Notes: generated from the sequence alone by a model not told the origin. A DNA stretch of 64,000 nt from Cordylochernes scorpioides (GCA_030710605.1 CP092868.1:29522011-29586010); one strand, 5' to 3'. Counted from the first letter of the stretch, positions 52,868-63,562 are shown. Numbers and translations: made by a program.

Positions 52868-53225
52868 ATTTATTTTATTTACCAGTTGCAAACAAGACAC
52901 GCTATATCCGATCTGGATAATTGCGCGTGAAACTACAATAATTCATATTGTAGTAGAGTAGGTAACAGAATTATCAAAAAGAAAATAAACAATTAAGAAA
53001 AAGAGCATTGAATAAACATAGGCATTAAACAAATAAGCAACAACATAAGCAGATAGAAGAAACCACAAGGTAGTTATTTACAATATGTTAAGCAATGTTG
53101 GAAGTTGATTTAATGAAGTTATCTGTAATAATTAGTATCGTGGAGAGAGAAAGTTGATCAAGTTGAGCTATTTACAATGAGTTATATTCTAAAGTTATTT
53201 AATACAGGTATCTATAATGTAATAT
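52868..53225 (-). repeat. Family F dispersed repeat, inverted copy
   Basis: Reverse complement of 9366-9692 (CAAACAAGACACGCTATATC, GAGAGAGAAAGTTGATCAAG). The two copies lie 43 kb apart in opposite orientation. A shorter relative is at 7625-7700. Confidence 0.65.
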
Positions 53226-53325
53226 ATATGTTGTATGAGTTAATCGAAATTTTGGTGAATAAAATTAATCCTAAAAATTTAGTCCTTTGAAGAACAAATG
53301 TTCTGATTCTTTTAATATTTAGAAA

Positions 53326-53600
53326 GAAACGTCATCTCATCATCGTGCAACTAAAGGTTACTTTCGGAATAAATTTCAACTATTCGTTGAATTTTTTTAA
53401 TTATTAGAGAATTGGTCAAATATCAATTCTTGATAAATCAAAAAAAGATAATCACATCATTTAATATAGTTACGTAGAAAATTAGGAAAGGCAAACTTCA
53501 GCATGATACAGAAATGTATTCAATGCAATAACATTTTTTTTTTAATTTATAAATATAATAGAAGCAACAAGGGAAGTTTACAGAGTAGCATATCAAAAAT
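53326..53600. repeat. FB2 arm followed by a TRIM LTR fragment
   Basis: 53326-53465 is a diverged FB2 arm (CATCGTGCAACTAAAGGTTA, ATTCGTTGAATTTTT). 53470-53600 has GTAGAAAATTAGGAAAGGCA and GGGAAGTTTACAGAGTAG, parts of the TRIM LTR around an unrelated A/T-rich tract. Confidence 0.5.
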
Positions 53601-53602
53601 AG

Positions 53603-53850
53603 AAATGGCATATCCTAACAAGAGCAGATGTGCTTTACAGAAGGCAGAACGCCATCTGGTGGAAAAGAAATCAACTAATCATTGATTTAGCCTGTTCCCT
53701 GATATTTGGCCAACACAATTTCTTGATAAATCTTCTTGATTTCTGTTCCACCAGATGACGTTCTGCATTCTGTAAAGCACATGTGCTTCTGGTCAGGATA
53801 TGCCATTTTTAATATTGATTTCAACACCTGATCTTTTTATCTTTTATTTT
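53603..53850. mobile_element. FB1 foldback element
   Basis: Arms TGGCATATCCTAACAAGAGC.. with AGGCAGAACGCCATCTGGTG, and complement ending TGGTCAGGATATGCCATTTT. The core between 53690 and 53735 is shortened. Confidence 0.75.
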
Positions 53851-53854
53851 TTTC

Positions 53855-54185
53855 TTTCATAAAAGATTTTCTGTTGATTTTTTAACTGCTGAGATAAGGT
53901 TTTGCTTTTGTATAAGTTTGATCATTATGATGCTGTTTTGCAGTCGTGGGAATAATAAAAATAGTTTTGATCAGAAATAGCTTTAATAAAGCTTATGGAA
54001 CATAAATACATAATTTGATAAAGTACTACCTGTTTTAAGGCGAATAGAATATGAAAAACAAAAGATAATTTACCTAATTACAAAAGATTTGAGCCGGCCA
54101 ACGGGAAACAACAACAATAGGTTATATAAAGGGAAGACATTTGGTGGTAAACTTAACAGAATAGTTTAATCTATGAAATATAATT
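53855..54185 (+). repeat. Family G dispersed repeat
   Basis: TTCTGTTGATTTTTTAACTG, GTTTTGATCAGAAATAGCTT, AAAGATTTGAGCCGGCCAAC and GGAAACAACAACAATAGG. The same order occurs at 58165-58465. Confidence 0.65.
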
Positions 54186-54207
54186 TTATAAATAAAATAA
54201 TATATAT

Positions 54208-54292
54208 ATAATTAAAGCATATCCTGACCAGGAGTACGGGTGCTTATTAGATGGCAGAGCGTTTTTCCATATTGTTTTTTCTTATATATATA
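54208..54292 (+). repeat. FB1 half element next to a Helitron end
   Basis: AAGCATATCCTGACCAGGAG and TTAGATGGCAGAGCG, then the FB1 outer end CATATTGTTTTTTCTTATAT. The Helitron CTAG end abuts it. Confidence 0.65.
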
Positions 54293-55257
54293 CTAGCCTA
54301 GTGGCCCGGGCAACGCCCGGGTTTTACCCGACTGGACCCGGCTTCGCCTGGGTAGTGTTCGAGCGAGGTTTACTCATGAATGAATAGAGGCCCCAACTGT
54401 TTGTAAACTCAATGTAATGAATTTTCTTTCAGCAAAATGGAGATAAATTGCAAACAGCAATATCGAAAATGCGTGTAAAAAAATCTGTAATATAGGATCC
54501 ATTTCACAAACACATCTAATGAATAGAGTGCTGTTTGGAGGAGTGGTCTAAACTGTTGATTTTTAAAAACCATGACCCGGGGTCATCGAATGCAGATTCA
54601 GACACTTTGTTCTGAAAAAAAAAATTGCCCCAATGGCTCCTGTTTCTTGAAAAAGTCCAACCCCTCCAGTGAGTGCAAGTAACCAAACTGGGCTTTTATT
54701 CTTAAAAATAAAAAAAAAAATCTAATGATTAGTGTGAATAAAGGAAAATGGTCGGCACAACCTGAAAATTTCACTTTGTCCACTTCACTCTCGGCTGTCC
54801 AAGAAGAAACAGCCAGAGCAAACATTTTAAAGGGCACCAAATCCGGCATTTACATATCTAAATAGTTGAGCAACTTTTATAAATGTAATATATTTCTGCA
54901 ATATTGAAATACCTGGACTTGGAAGAATTTTGTATTAGTTATTGTTGCAGTTTTAGAAAAGTGTGGGAAATTGGATATTTTGACAAAAGAATATAATTTT
55001 TAAAATGGTATATAAAATAAAAAGGAAATTTGCATAATTTTCTAATAGTCAAGGGCAATTGTAAAAATACCAAAAAAACAAGACCAAATAAAATATATAT
55101 ATATATATGTGTAATGTTTCAGTAACAGCATTGTTGCCATATAAAGACAAAATTACTGAATGTATTCAGTACCTTTGTCTGAAGATAGCCAAAATGTAAC
55201 TGAAACCACACATAATGTAATTATTTGTATTCGGTCTTGCTTCCTTTTTTTTTTTTA

Positions 55258-55355
55258 ATTATCCCTATTACGCGTGGTACAGGCCATGATAACCATGGTG
55301 GGTAGGTAGCGACTGCTTTTACTGTAAGCGCACCACATGTCTACAAATGTGATAC
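55258..55355 (-). repeat. SINE-A fragment
   Basis: CGTGGTACAGGCCATGATAA, GGTAGGTAGCGACTGCTTTT and TGTAAGCGCACCACATGTCT match the 3' body of SINE-A. The head is missing. Confidence 0.7.
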
Positions 55356-56559
55356 ATTGCTACCAGCTAAATGCATTTTCACTATGGTGTGATTTCCACA
55401 TGATGGATCTGTAGACACATTATAATCTCTCCAGAGCTTAAGGTAGCAAACAGTACTTTCACATTATATAAATATCAATGCCAAAATCCAGAGTTATGAT
55501 AGCATGTTGCAGTGTAATGTAGACCTGCAGGATGGGAAAAAGCAATATTATTTCCGGCTTTAATTTGAAAGTATTATGAAACGTTAAATATATTATCTTT
55601 ACTTTTAAAAGCATGAAAAAAGCTATCTTGATTTGAATAAATTTAGTCTAGAAACAAACATCATGTAAAATTATGCACCAATCGATTGCTGATTGTATAT
55701 TTCTTTATTTAAATATGAGCATATTTGCATCTATATATCTAAATACATTTATTCAAAAATATGGTATTACCCTATAGATATATATGAGCAGTTATTTATT
55801 GTGAAGCAGATAAATATAAACCCTAACTAAACAAATGACAGCAAAAATAATTTGAGCCTACCCTTAAAAAAGCAGTTACTGAAAATGCATAGCTGCTGCT
55901 TACAATATAAATGCTATTAGAGCATAAACATATTACATGGAACAAACATATAGTAAAATATACGTAGCAAGTTATATAGAAAAACATATTTTTTTTCAAG
56001 AAATATACTTTTTACAACTTCAATAAAATTTATACTTACTCTAAATATAAGAAAAAAAATAGAATACTGTCTCAATTTGTCTTAAAATAGGAATATTCCT
56101 TATGTGAATCAAATAGTAAACCTTATCTTTTAAAATGTAGATCGTTATATTTACACTAACTAAAATTAAACGAAGCAAAAAAGATATGAATAAGCTGCGA
56201 AATAAATAATATTTCCAATTAATTTAATTTGAAAAAATATTACTAAATAAATAAATAAAATCTTAACTTCTAAAAAGGAAAAAAAAGGTTATTCGAAATA
56301 CAATTTTTGCACTTTTAGCCTAAATGCTAAACTAAAACCTCAGCTAACTACGCGCGATATTTCACAATACAGTTTTAATTAACCCAGGTTCCGGGGACGT
56401 ATAAATTTGATAACGATCGATTAATATTATCTCCAAAGAGTTTAAAAATATATAAATAATCTTACCTTCTAAAGACATTCATCGTGTAAAATTACAAAAC
56501 AACAAAATTACAAATTAAAAACAAACAACGTGTAAAATTATTAACCAATCAAATTCATT
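55356..56559. other. No recognisable gene
   Basis: AT-rich; no frames, RNA genes or paired repeats that I can support. Confidence 0.45.
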
Positions 56560-56879
56560 TATCGTCGCGACCAGTGCGCCGCCAAGCGGCAAAAGGCGGG
56601 AACTAATCCATCTCAGTTAAATAATTTTTTAAAAAAGTACATTAACCTTTGTAGTTTTTTGAATAGCCTATATGTTAAACGAAATCTTCAGCTACCTACA
56701 TGCGAAATTCCATAATGATTGAGTCAGTAGATTTTGCGTGATGCGATAACAAACATCGATTTCGCATTTCATTTTTATAGATATAAAGGATTGAAAACAT
56801 GTATATAAATCAGTTTGAACAGTTGCACACAAATATCTATAGAGAAGATAGAGTGTTTCTTTTGTAATAAATAAAATAA

Positions 56880-57245
56880 AATTAAAAAATAATTCATTTT
56901 TCTAAATACAGATGGCGCGATAATGCATATAAAAAAAATAAATTATTAGGAAGCGATATTGATATCTTTTGTAAAATAATTTTATCGCAAATATATAAAT
57001 ATATTATTTTTTATTTGCACAATTTTTCTCTCTACTTTCACTCGCAAGCAGCGCCTCTCGCGGTATCTGGTGAAATTACATTTATAAATTGAAAAAATGC
57101 TGAAATGTGTTCAAAAAATATAATAAATTTAATATTTAATTCGAGGATTTAGTAATATAATATTCCAATGACGTTGTAAAAAAACTTGGCATTTCAATAT
57201 TAAAATATATATTTAAAGAAAATATAATATTTAAAATTTAATAAA
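56880..57245 (+). repeat. Dispersed repeat shared with a Helitron interior
   Basis: CACTCGCAAGCAGCGCCTCT and TATAATATTCCAATGACGT match 49720-49900 inside the Helitron at 49294-50257. It may be another Helitron piece without preserved ends. 57246-57675 holds no supported feature. Confidence 0.55.
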
Positions 57246-57675
57246 TGTTTTCAAAAAAATTATGTGTTTCGAAAATATATTTAAACGCATATAACAATAT
57301 ATTTGTTTATAAATCTTCCTCAATTTCTATCTACCTATATATACATAGTTCAATTATAAATATGTATTGTTCATGACATATGTGCATACTTGAATATGCA
57401 AATCAATTAAAGCGCTGAATTAAAATGTGGAAGTATGTAAAGACGGGGTTTGTATTAGGCTTCCTAATAGCTCTATTTTTATGCAAATTAAATTCTCGTC
57501 TTTCTATTCCTTTCTTAATTGAAATTCATTTATCTCTCCACCTTGTGTATTATATATCACTGAACTGGTATCCATCAATATGGAACCTTCTTAGCTATAT
57601 ATTTTTCACTCGTAAATTATTTTACATAATTAACATTTAAATATTTTTTTTTACTTATCCTTTTATTAGTCTAAA

Positions 57676-57930
57676 TTAGACAATATCTTGGAGGTCGTGC
57701 TCATAAAGAAGTTCAAGAATTCTTCTTGGTTCTCTGTACAGGGATCCTTTGTCCTTTCCAATACAATTTAGTATATGTTGGGGAGTGGCCTCTTCGGTTT
57801 TGCACCTAGTACACATGGGGTAGCTTTTAGCTCCCTCTTTATAGACTAGAGGGCGCAGGTGACCATAATTCCATCTGGCCAACTGTGTCGACTTCCTTCT
57901 GTTTAACACAAAGCAATAACGCGCCATCTA
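57676..57930 (-). pseudogene. LINE C-terminal zinc-knuckle fragment
   Basis: The minus strand reads ARWNYGHLRPLVYKEG, then CTRCKTEEATPQHILNC (CX2CX8HX4C), and RRILELLYEHD to a stop near 57676. This is the knuckle that follows RNase H in LINEs of the LINE1/LINE3 type. Nothing of the upstream domains remains. Confidence 0.75.
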
Positions 57931-58164
57931 TACATATAAAATAAAAGGATTTAAAAGCACGAATGTTTCTTTTATATATAATACAAACTTCTACTGCCCT
58001 TACTGCGATGAGTTGGAGGGTCTGTTTTTGGGATTTTCTATTTGGTACCAAGAATGATGGAAACTATCTCTATGTTTCCCTATCAGTTGTAGTTTTAGTT
58101 TGTTAATATATGTTATAAATAAAAAATATAAAATTATTGTTGATTTTTGAATTGTTTTTATAGA

Positions 58165-58465
58165 AATTTTAGCTGTAGCTTGATTTTGATGTACATGAGT
58201 ATAATACGATATTGCTCTGCAGGGCCAATAAATAATAATAGTCTTTATCAGATATTGCTTTAATTGAACTTATGGAATATATTTTAAAAAATTATTTGAT
58301 AAAAGTAATGCCTGGCTTAAGGCGTAAGAATCTAAAAAATGAAAAACTTATTTACATAATATACAAAAGATTTGAGCCGGCCAGCTGGAAACAACAACAT
58401 AGGGGAAGAGAGACCTCTGGCGGTCAATTTAGCAGAGTATTTGAATCTATGAAATATATTTCCAA
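58165..58465 (+). repeat. Family G dispersed repeat
   Basis: CAGATATTGCTTTAATTGAA, GTAATGCCTGGCTTAAGGCG, AAAGATTTGAGCCGGCCAGC and ACCTCTGGCGGTCAATTTAG. The copies at 5870 and 63665 are in the opposite orientation. Confidence 0.65.
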
Positions 58466-58771
58466 ATGAACCAATATTTTAATATAACATATACATACTG
58501 GCATATAACCTATATGGAGTCGTGAATAACATTTAAATAATAAGTTTTGGCAACTTACTTAAACAAAGATACATATTTTACTCGTATAAGATTCTGGCAA
58601 AACATGTTAATCTTTAGTTATGTGTATGAATCAATTTAAAAACATATCGGCTTCATTAAGTTGTGACCAGTGTATATGAATAAAATTACAAAATTCATTA
58701 CCAAAATATGAATGTATACTGAGACATTCTGTTAATATGTTCTTTCTCTCATAAACAAAAGATAATTTATA

Positions 58772-59112
58772 ATATATACAATATAATACAGCTATGATTA
58801 TAAAACGCCGTTTAAAAGGTTTTACCGCAATTTTTTCCTTTTACAATAACAAAAATTGTAATTTATTTTAAGGAGAAATAACGACTATTTCTATCCTAGG
58901 GATGAAGTATGAAAGGATGAATTGTGAAGTGTAATGATGAATTCCCATCCCTGGATACTTTTAGTTTTCCATTCATCATTATTCTTTACAATTAATCTTT
59001 TCATACTTCATCTCTAAGGATAGAAATAGTCGTTATTTCTCCTTAAAATAAATTACGAATTTTCGTTCAAAAGAAACATTTGCTGTTAACTTTTTAAACG
59101 TCGTTCTACAAA
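58772..59112. mobile_element. Family E foldback, short core
   Basis: Left arm from ATACAATATAATACAGC (58778) to GAATTGTGAAGTGTAATGAT, and right arm from CATTCATCATTATTCTTTAC to GTCGTTCTAC (59108). Between them only TTCCCATCCCTGGATAC remains of the tRNA-like gene. Confidence 0.7.
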
Positions 59113-59334
59113 GGATATAATGGTTAATAAGAATGATAATGATAAAATATATCAATATGAATTCAAAACTTCATTTTTATCACTCAATTTTTATCTATAA
59201 AACGATTATGATGGTCATGATTAATAATAATTAAATATTACCATCATTTTCTCAATATTTTTTTCAAAGCACAATGATAGTGCTTTAATGATAATACTTT
59301 CTTATAAACGAGTTTTTTCCATCATCTCTATATA

Positions 59335-59693
59335 CAGTGGAACCTCCTTGTAAAAGACACCTAATTGCAAAGCCAAGGTTACCTTTAGGGAGAGAGGTTT
59401 CTCTTACTGTAGAGTTTCTAAATAGTAAAAATGGTAATTCGGTTCCAAAATCACTTTATTAGGTACCGGTTAACAAGAGCAACCTAGTTTATGATAATTG
59501 AAACAATGAATAATATGTGAAGGTTATTCATATATTAAACAAAATGTTAACGTGGGATTCGATCTCGTTTCATGATTGTTGGGAAACAAGGGTTTTACCC
59601 ACTCGTCCAACGACTTTTTATTTTAAAAATGGTAATTCTACAAATGAAAACTTTCCTTTGTGGAGAGATGTCCGCTGAAAGGAGGTTCTACTG
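59335..59693. mobile_element. Pogo-like MITE
   Basis: TIRs CAGTGGAACCTCCTTGTAAA and complement of TGAAAGGAGGTTCTACTG with TA on both sides. Subterminal tracts (GACACCTAATTGCAAAGCCA, GTGGAGAGATGTCCGC) are shared with 37982-38668. Confidence 0.75.
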
Positions 59694-59814
59694 TATATAT
59701 ATATATATAGTATATTTTAAACTGTATAATAATGACACTTTCTATTTACTACCACCTCATGTTTGGTATATAAACTATTTGTATTTAAACCCCCTACTTG
59801 TATGTAAAACTAAA

Positions 59815-60215
59815 AATGTTGATGTCAAAATAAAGATCCAAAGAGTTCGGTCAGCTGGTGGAAGGGACAGAGGGGAGGAAAAAAACCAACGCCCAACCCA
59901 TGTGGGGTCCCGAGGGACATTTCTATAGATATCCCCTGTAAACAGGACAGGTTTTGGCAGGGGGGTCATCAGCAGATGGTTGTAGAGTGTGTACAGCGGC
60001 AGGCCACTTCACAGACTCTCTCTCGCCATGTCTCGGTGATAAGCATCCAAGTTTGTGTCATGGCCTCTACCTCTGTCCCGTGAGCTGTCCCCGATCCCTC
60101 TCTGAGCTAACATCTAGCCCTGCCTCTGCTCCTTGTTTTCCGCGTGTGGGAAGATCATCAACACTCGCCTCACGTGCACGACTGCCAGCTTATCCATACA
60201 TCGACATTTTCAACA
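59815..60215. other. Unrecognised GC-rich tract
   Basis: About 400 bp with normal-to-high GC in AT-rich surroundings. It has a 102-codon plus-strand frame from 59954 (MAGGSSADGCRVCTAAGHFT) and a 64-codon minus-strand frame. The plus frame is Cys/Ser-rich but shows no domain that I know. It is bordered by the pogo-like MITE on the left and FB1 on the right. Confidence 0.4.
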
Positions 60216-60227
60216 ATATTACATATA

Positions 60228-60592
60228 TATATGAAAAAACAATAGAAAAAAATAAAAAATAAGTGGGTCAGGTGTTGATATTAAAAATAAAGGAAGCATA
60301 TCCTGACCACGAGCACATGTACTTTTTAGATGGCAAAGCGCCATTTAGTGGAACAAAAATGAACTAAACGTTTATTTAACTTGCTCCGTGATATTTGGTC
60401 AACCCAATTTTTTGATAAATGGATTTTCTTGATTTATCAAAAATTGGTTTGGCCAAATATCACGGAGCAAGTTAAATAAACGTTTAGTTTATTTTAGCTC
60501 CACTAGATGGCGCTCTGCCATCTAAAAATCACATGCGCTCGTGGTCAGGAAATGCTTTCTTTATTTTTAATATATATATATATATAATTTCA
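60228..60592. mobile_element. FB1 foldback, complete near-perfect hairpin
   Basis: The left arm runs from about 60265 to 60420 (ATATTAAAAATAAAGGAAGC, AGCATATCCTGACCACGAGC, AACTAAACGTTTATTTAACT, TGCTCCGTGATATTTGG). The right arm, 60430-60580, is its complement with few mismatches. The loop is about 10 bp around GGATTTTCTT. It sits in a TA microsatellite on the right. This is the best copy of FB1. Confidence 0.85.
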
Positions 60593-61018
60593 GAATATAT
60601 AAGCCTATATGTTTATATTTCGGAGAATATCCTTAACCTCTAAATTCATTCTTGATAAATTTTCATTATACCTTTTGACCTTCGGATGGCTTTGAGCTGA
60701 TGCATTCAGATTATTTCGTTATAATTTTGTTCTAGATAATTTTAATTAATATAAGATAAACTTACATCATTATGAGAAAGAATGCAAGTAGTTCTTTTAT
60801 TTTTATCTCGTGTTAATAACAAAGGATAGAAAACCAATACTGTGTTGAGGCTTTAATAAAAACAAAACTTCGTTCTTAATGATGTAATATAATACACTGT
60901 TAGTAATTTACATAAAAAGAAGAATAGCAAGAAATTTATTCTGTAAATTTAATAAATACAGGTATTGTTTAATTTTATTTAAAAAACACTTTCTGACGTT
61001 TGAGACCAAAAACTAAAT
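60593..61018. other. AT-rich stretch, no gene seen
   Basis: Nothing supported. Confidence 0.45.
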
Positions 61019-61385
61019 ATGTACACTGAGTGACAAGGAAATTACTGAAGAACTCCCCCATTACCTGCTTAAATGTACAGCCCTTGATGCAGAGAGGAAG
61101 GCCCTATATCAACAAATTAAATGTACCAACATTTCACCCTACGTATTGCTTTCAAAAATATCAGCGAACAAATCTAAGGCAATAGCTTACTATAAATTAT
61201 TTAGATCATTATTATGTAAGGACCAGTCAACAAATGAATGACTTTAAGACGAAGAGTAAAGCCAGTTCAATTTATATTTCACTACCTATGTAAATAACAC
61301 AAGATGACTATTACCGTCCCCAATTGGGAGAATCTGTATATGGCAAGTCCCAAATAAAGGCTTTTGTGTGTGTTTTTAAATTTAA
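61019..61385 (+). pseudogene. LINE 3' end (C-terminal coding remnant and 3' UTR)
   Basis: The plus strand reads EELPHYLLKCTALDAERKAL, YQQIKCTNISPYVLL and AYYKLFRSLL to a stop near 61222. The HxxxxC pattern and the following helix are the C-terminus of an RNase H-type LINE. A 3' UTR with CCCAAATAAAGGCTTTTGTG, which includes AATAAA, follows. It is a third tail type, different from LINE1 and from the fragment at 57676. Confidence 0.65.
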
Positions 61386-61595
61386 ACTGAATTGATATAC
61401 TTTACAGCGGTTAAATTAGCATAGATTAAACTGAACAATGAAGGAAAGCCTCATTGTTAAAGATATTTATAATATGAGAAATTAAAATTATTTCAGACCG
61501 TATGATTCTTTTAAAAATTATACAATTTTATACGGCCCTTACTGTAATGAAAAATTAATAGGAGGGTCATTCATTGCAGTAAGGGCAAGAGGATA

Positions 61596-62269
61596 TTGCC
61601 ACGTAGAAAATTAGGGAAGACAAACTTCAGATGAGACAGCAATTTATTTAAGGCAAGAAAAAACTATGAATGATAAACAAAATATAAGGAATGAGGAATG
61701 TTTACAGAGTAGGAAAAAATATAAGCATAAAAATGATACTCTGCTAATAAAATAATAAATAATTCGTTACATAGCTACTTCCCTATGAGAGCTGTGACCC
61801 ACAGCTAGCAATTATTGTAGATACTGACATGGATCTGACCTGCTTTTGCCAAGGATTCCACCGAAGTTTTGGAACTTTGTCCCTTGTACCTTTGCGTCTT
61901 TTTTATTGCGGTATGAAGAGCGGCTTTGTCGTCGTATTGTCTATAGGGACATCGTCTTCTTGGAGGGAAGTCTTGGCTTTGACACGTCGGTGGAATCCTG
62001 GAGTCAGTCTCCGAAAATGTAGATCACAGCACCCATGGCTTCAAATTCTTCTCGGCTATCTTCAGTTTGTATTCCCTAACTTACCCAGCATCTCCACCAA
62101 AATGCCATTAGGGAAGACAAGCTTCATGATGACACAGCAATTCATTTAAGGAAAGAACAAACTATGAATAATAAACAAAATATAAGGAATGAGGGAAGTT
62201 TACAGAGTAGGAAAAAATATTAACATAAAAATGATACTCTGCTAATAAAATAATAAATAATTCGTTACA
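61596..62269 (-). mobile_element. TRIM-like LTR element
   Basis: Two LTRs of 176 bp (61596-61771) and 167 bp (62103-62269) flank a 331-bp interior. ATAT duplications lie at 61592-61595 and 62270-62273. Read on the minus strand, the LTR starts TGTAACGAATTATTTATT and ends GGCA. A PBS-like TGGTGGAGATGCTGGG follows at about 62098-62083. There is no room for gag-pol. Solo LTRs of the same type are at 2665 and 46933. Confidence 0.8.
61772..62102 (-). other. Interior of the TRIM-like element
   Basis: 331 bp of higher GC content. The minus strand has short broken frames (for instance one with KTSLQEDDVPIDNTTTKPLF) that might be gag debris; the plus strand is open for 106 codons (61829-62149), but this frame runs out into the LTR and has no known motif. 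I regard neither as a functional gene. Confidence 0.45.
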
Positions 62270-62373
62270 ATATTGTTTAAATTTTTAAAGAATCATACGC
62301 GTATAAAATAGTTTCAATTTATCATAACAGATGGCACGCTAATACATCATTTTTATATTAGTGTATTTTAATA

Positions 62374-63108
62374 CTAGACGAATGGCCCGAGCAACGCCCG
62401 GGTTTTACCCGAGTGCGAATATATTTTAAAAACGTTGTCTTGGGTGGTCGCTATAGACAGGGTGGTCTGTATAGACAGGTGTATGTATCACACAGCTGAT
62501 AACAGGGCTGTCTAGAGTGGCCGCTATAGACAGGGTGGTCTGTATAGACAGGTGTATGTATCCCACTGCTGATAACAGGGTTGCCTAGAGTGACCGCCAT
62601 AGACAGGGTGGTCTGTATAGACAGGTGAATGTAACACACTGATGATAACAGGGTTGCCTAAAGTGACCGCTATAGACAGGGTGGACTGTATAGACAGGTG
62701 GATGTATCACACAGCTGATAACAGGGTTGTCTAGAGTGGCCGCTATAGACAGGTGTATGTATCACACAGCTGATAACAGGGTTATCTAGAATGGCCGCTA
62801 TATACAGGGTGGTCTGTAAAGACAGGTGGATGTATCACACAGCTGATAACAGGGTTGTCTAGAGTGGTCGCTATAGGCAGGGTGGTCAGTGGTCGCTATA
62901 GACAGGGTGGTCTGTATAGACAGGTGGATGTAACACACTGCTGATAACAGGGTTGTCTAGAATGGCCGCTATATACAGGTGTATGTATCACACAGCTGAT
63001 AACAGGGTTGTCTAGAGGGGGGCAGGGAGGACACGTGTTCGCCGGCAGCCAATGGGCGCGCATTCTATCCGTGAGCTTCAGACAGAATAAGGCAATTATA
63101 TATATAGA
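62374..63108 (-). mobile_element. Helitron, complete (735 bp), with internal minisatellite
   Basis: The minus-strand 5' end is TCTATATATATAATTGCC (63108, preceded by A). The 3' end is GGGTAAAACCCGGGCGTTGC, TCGGGCCATTCGT and CTAG (62377-62374), followed by T. No Rep/helicase. The interior is dominated by the 73-bp repeat at 62440-63020. Confidence 0.8.
62440..63020. repeat. 73-bp minisatellite, about 8 units
   Basis: The unit reads GATAACAGGGTTGTCTAGAG, TGGCCGCTATAGACAGGGTG, GTCTGTATAGACAGGTGGAT and GTATCACACAGCT (73 bp). Some units lack the GGGTGGTCTGTATAGACA part (near 62750 and 62970), and one partial unit is duplicated near 62880. The repeated CTATAGACAG phrase also appears in the MITE at 63412. 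Confidence 0.85.
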
Positions 63109-63142
63109 TTTTTCATGATGAATTAACATTTAACCTATATTT

Positions 63143-63245
63143 CACATGCTCATGTGAGCCTAGTCAGGATATGCCTCTTTTGTTTTTAATATCAACACCT
63201 GACCTTTTTTTATATGTTTTTTATTGTTTTTAATATATATATAAT
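63143..63245 (-). repeat. FB1 half element
   Basis: CATGTGAGCCTAGTCAGGAT, ATATGCCTCTTTTGTTTTTA and TATCAACACCTGACC followed by a TATTGTTTTTAATATATATA end. Confidence 0.65.
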
Positions 63246-63249
63246 ATAT

Positions 63250-63354
63250 ATCTGCTTTTCACATGTATAGACATGTGGTGCACTTACAGTAAAAGCAGTC
63301 GTCAACCTCTACCCACCATGATTATCATGGTCTGTACCACGTGTACCAGGGATA

Positions 63355-63356
<2 letters not shown>
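63250..63356 (+). repeat. SINE-A fragment
   Basis: CTGCTTTTCACATGTATAGA, TGGTGCACTTACAGTAAAAG and GGTCTGTACCACGTGTACCA. This is the 3' body only, bounded by TA runs. Confidence 0.7.

Positions 63357-63411
<55 letters not shown>
63357..63411. repeat. (AT)n microsatellite
   Basis: An uninterrupted alternating AT run of about 50 bp. A similar run lies at 63600-63645. Confidence 0.95.
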
Positions 63412-63414
<3 letters not shown>

Positions 63415-63562
63415 TTAAACCTGTATTTATAGGGTGCTATAGAGAGGGAGTACTATAGACAGGTCACTATTAATGTAAATCGCATCGAGCTACGTATTTA
63501 AAATCGGGCGCTATAGAGAGGAAGGCGTTATTTAGAGGGGGTGCTATAGACAGATTTAACTG
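63412..63562. mobile_element. Short MITE with CAGTTAAACCTGT ends
   Basis: CAGTTAAACCTGTATTTATA at the left and the complement of TATAGACAGATTTAACTG at the right, with TA on both sides. Internal GGCGCTATAGAGAGG phrases form imperfect inner inverted repeats. Pogo-like ends, no coding capacity. Confidence 0.7.

Larger units (their letters stand above)
54293..56781 (-). mobile_element. Possible long Helitron, or two unrelated Helitron ends
   Basis: The minus-strand 3' end is clear: CTAG at 54293-54296 with the CGGGCGTTGCCCGGG hairpin beside it. The minus-strand 5' end, TCTATAAAAATGAAATGC at 56781, is also clear and matches the Helitron at 49294. Whether they belong to one 2.5-kb element is unproven. 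The interior has SINE-A fragments at 54630-54700 (plus) and 55258-55355 (minus) and no Rep/helicase frame. Confidence 0.4.
61495..62345. mobile_element. Foldback (TACTGCCCTTA type) split by the TRIM element
   Basis: 61495-61591 (CCGTATGATTCTTTTAAAAA, GCCCTTACTGTAATG, TTGCAGTAAGGGCAAGAGG) and 62270-62345 (TTTAAAGAATCATACGCG, CAGATGGCACGCTAATACAT) together match the intact relative at 47640-47985. The join in that relative, GGGCAGTAAAGATTGTTTAA, shows where the TRIM entered. Confidence 0.65.

Noticed and set aside
59546-59613. tRNA-like sequence inside the pogo-like MITE (A-box GGACGAGTGGGT and B-box-like tract on the minus strand)
   Set aside because: The acceptor strands do not pair and the anticodon arm cannot form a 7-nt loop, so it is not called as a tRNA. 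It may be an old SINE head.
61829-62149. 106-codon plus-strand frame in the TRIM-like element
   Set aside because: It is antisense to the element and continues into the LTR. Likely incidental.
62440-63020. Telomeric or centromeric satellite
   Set aside because: The array is confined within Helitron ends, so it is an element-internal minisatellite.
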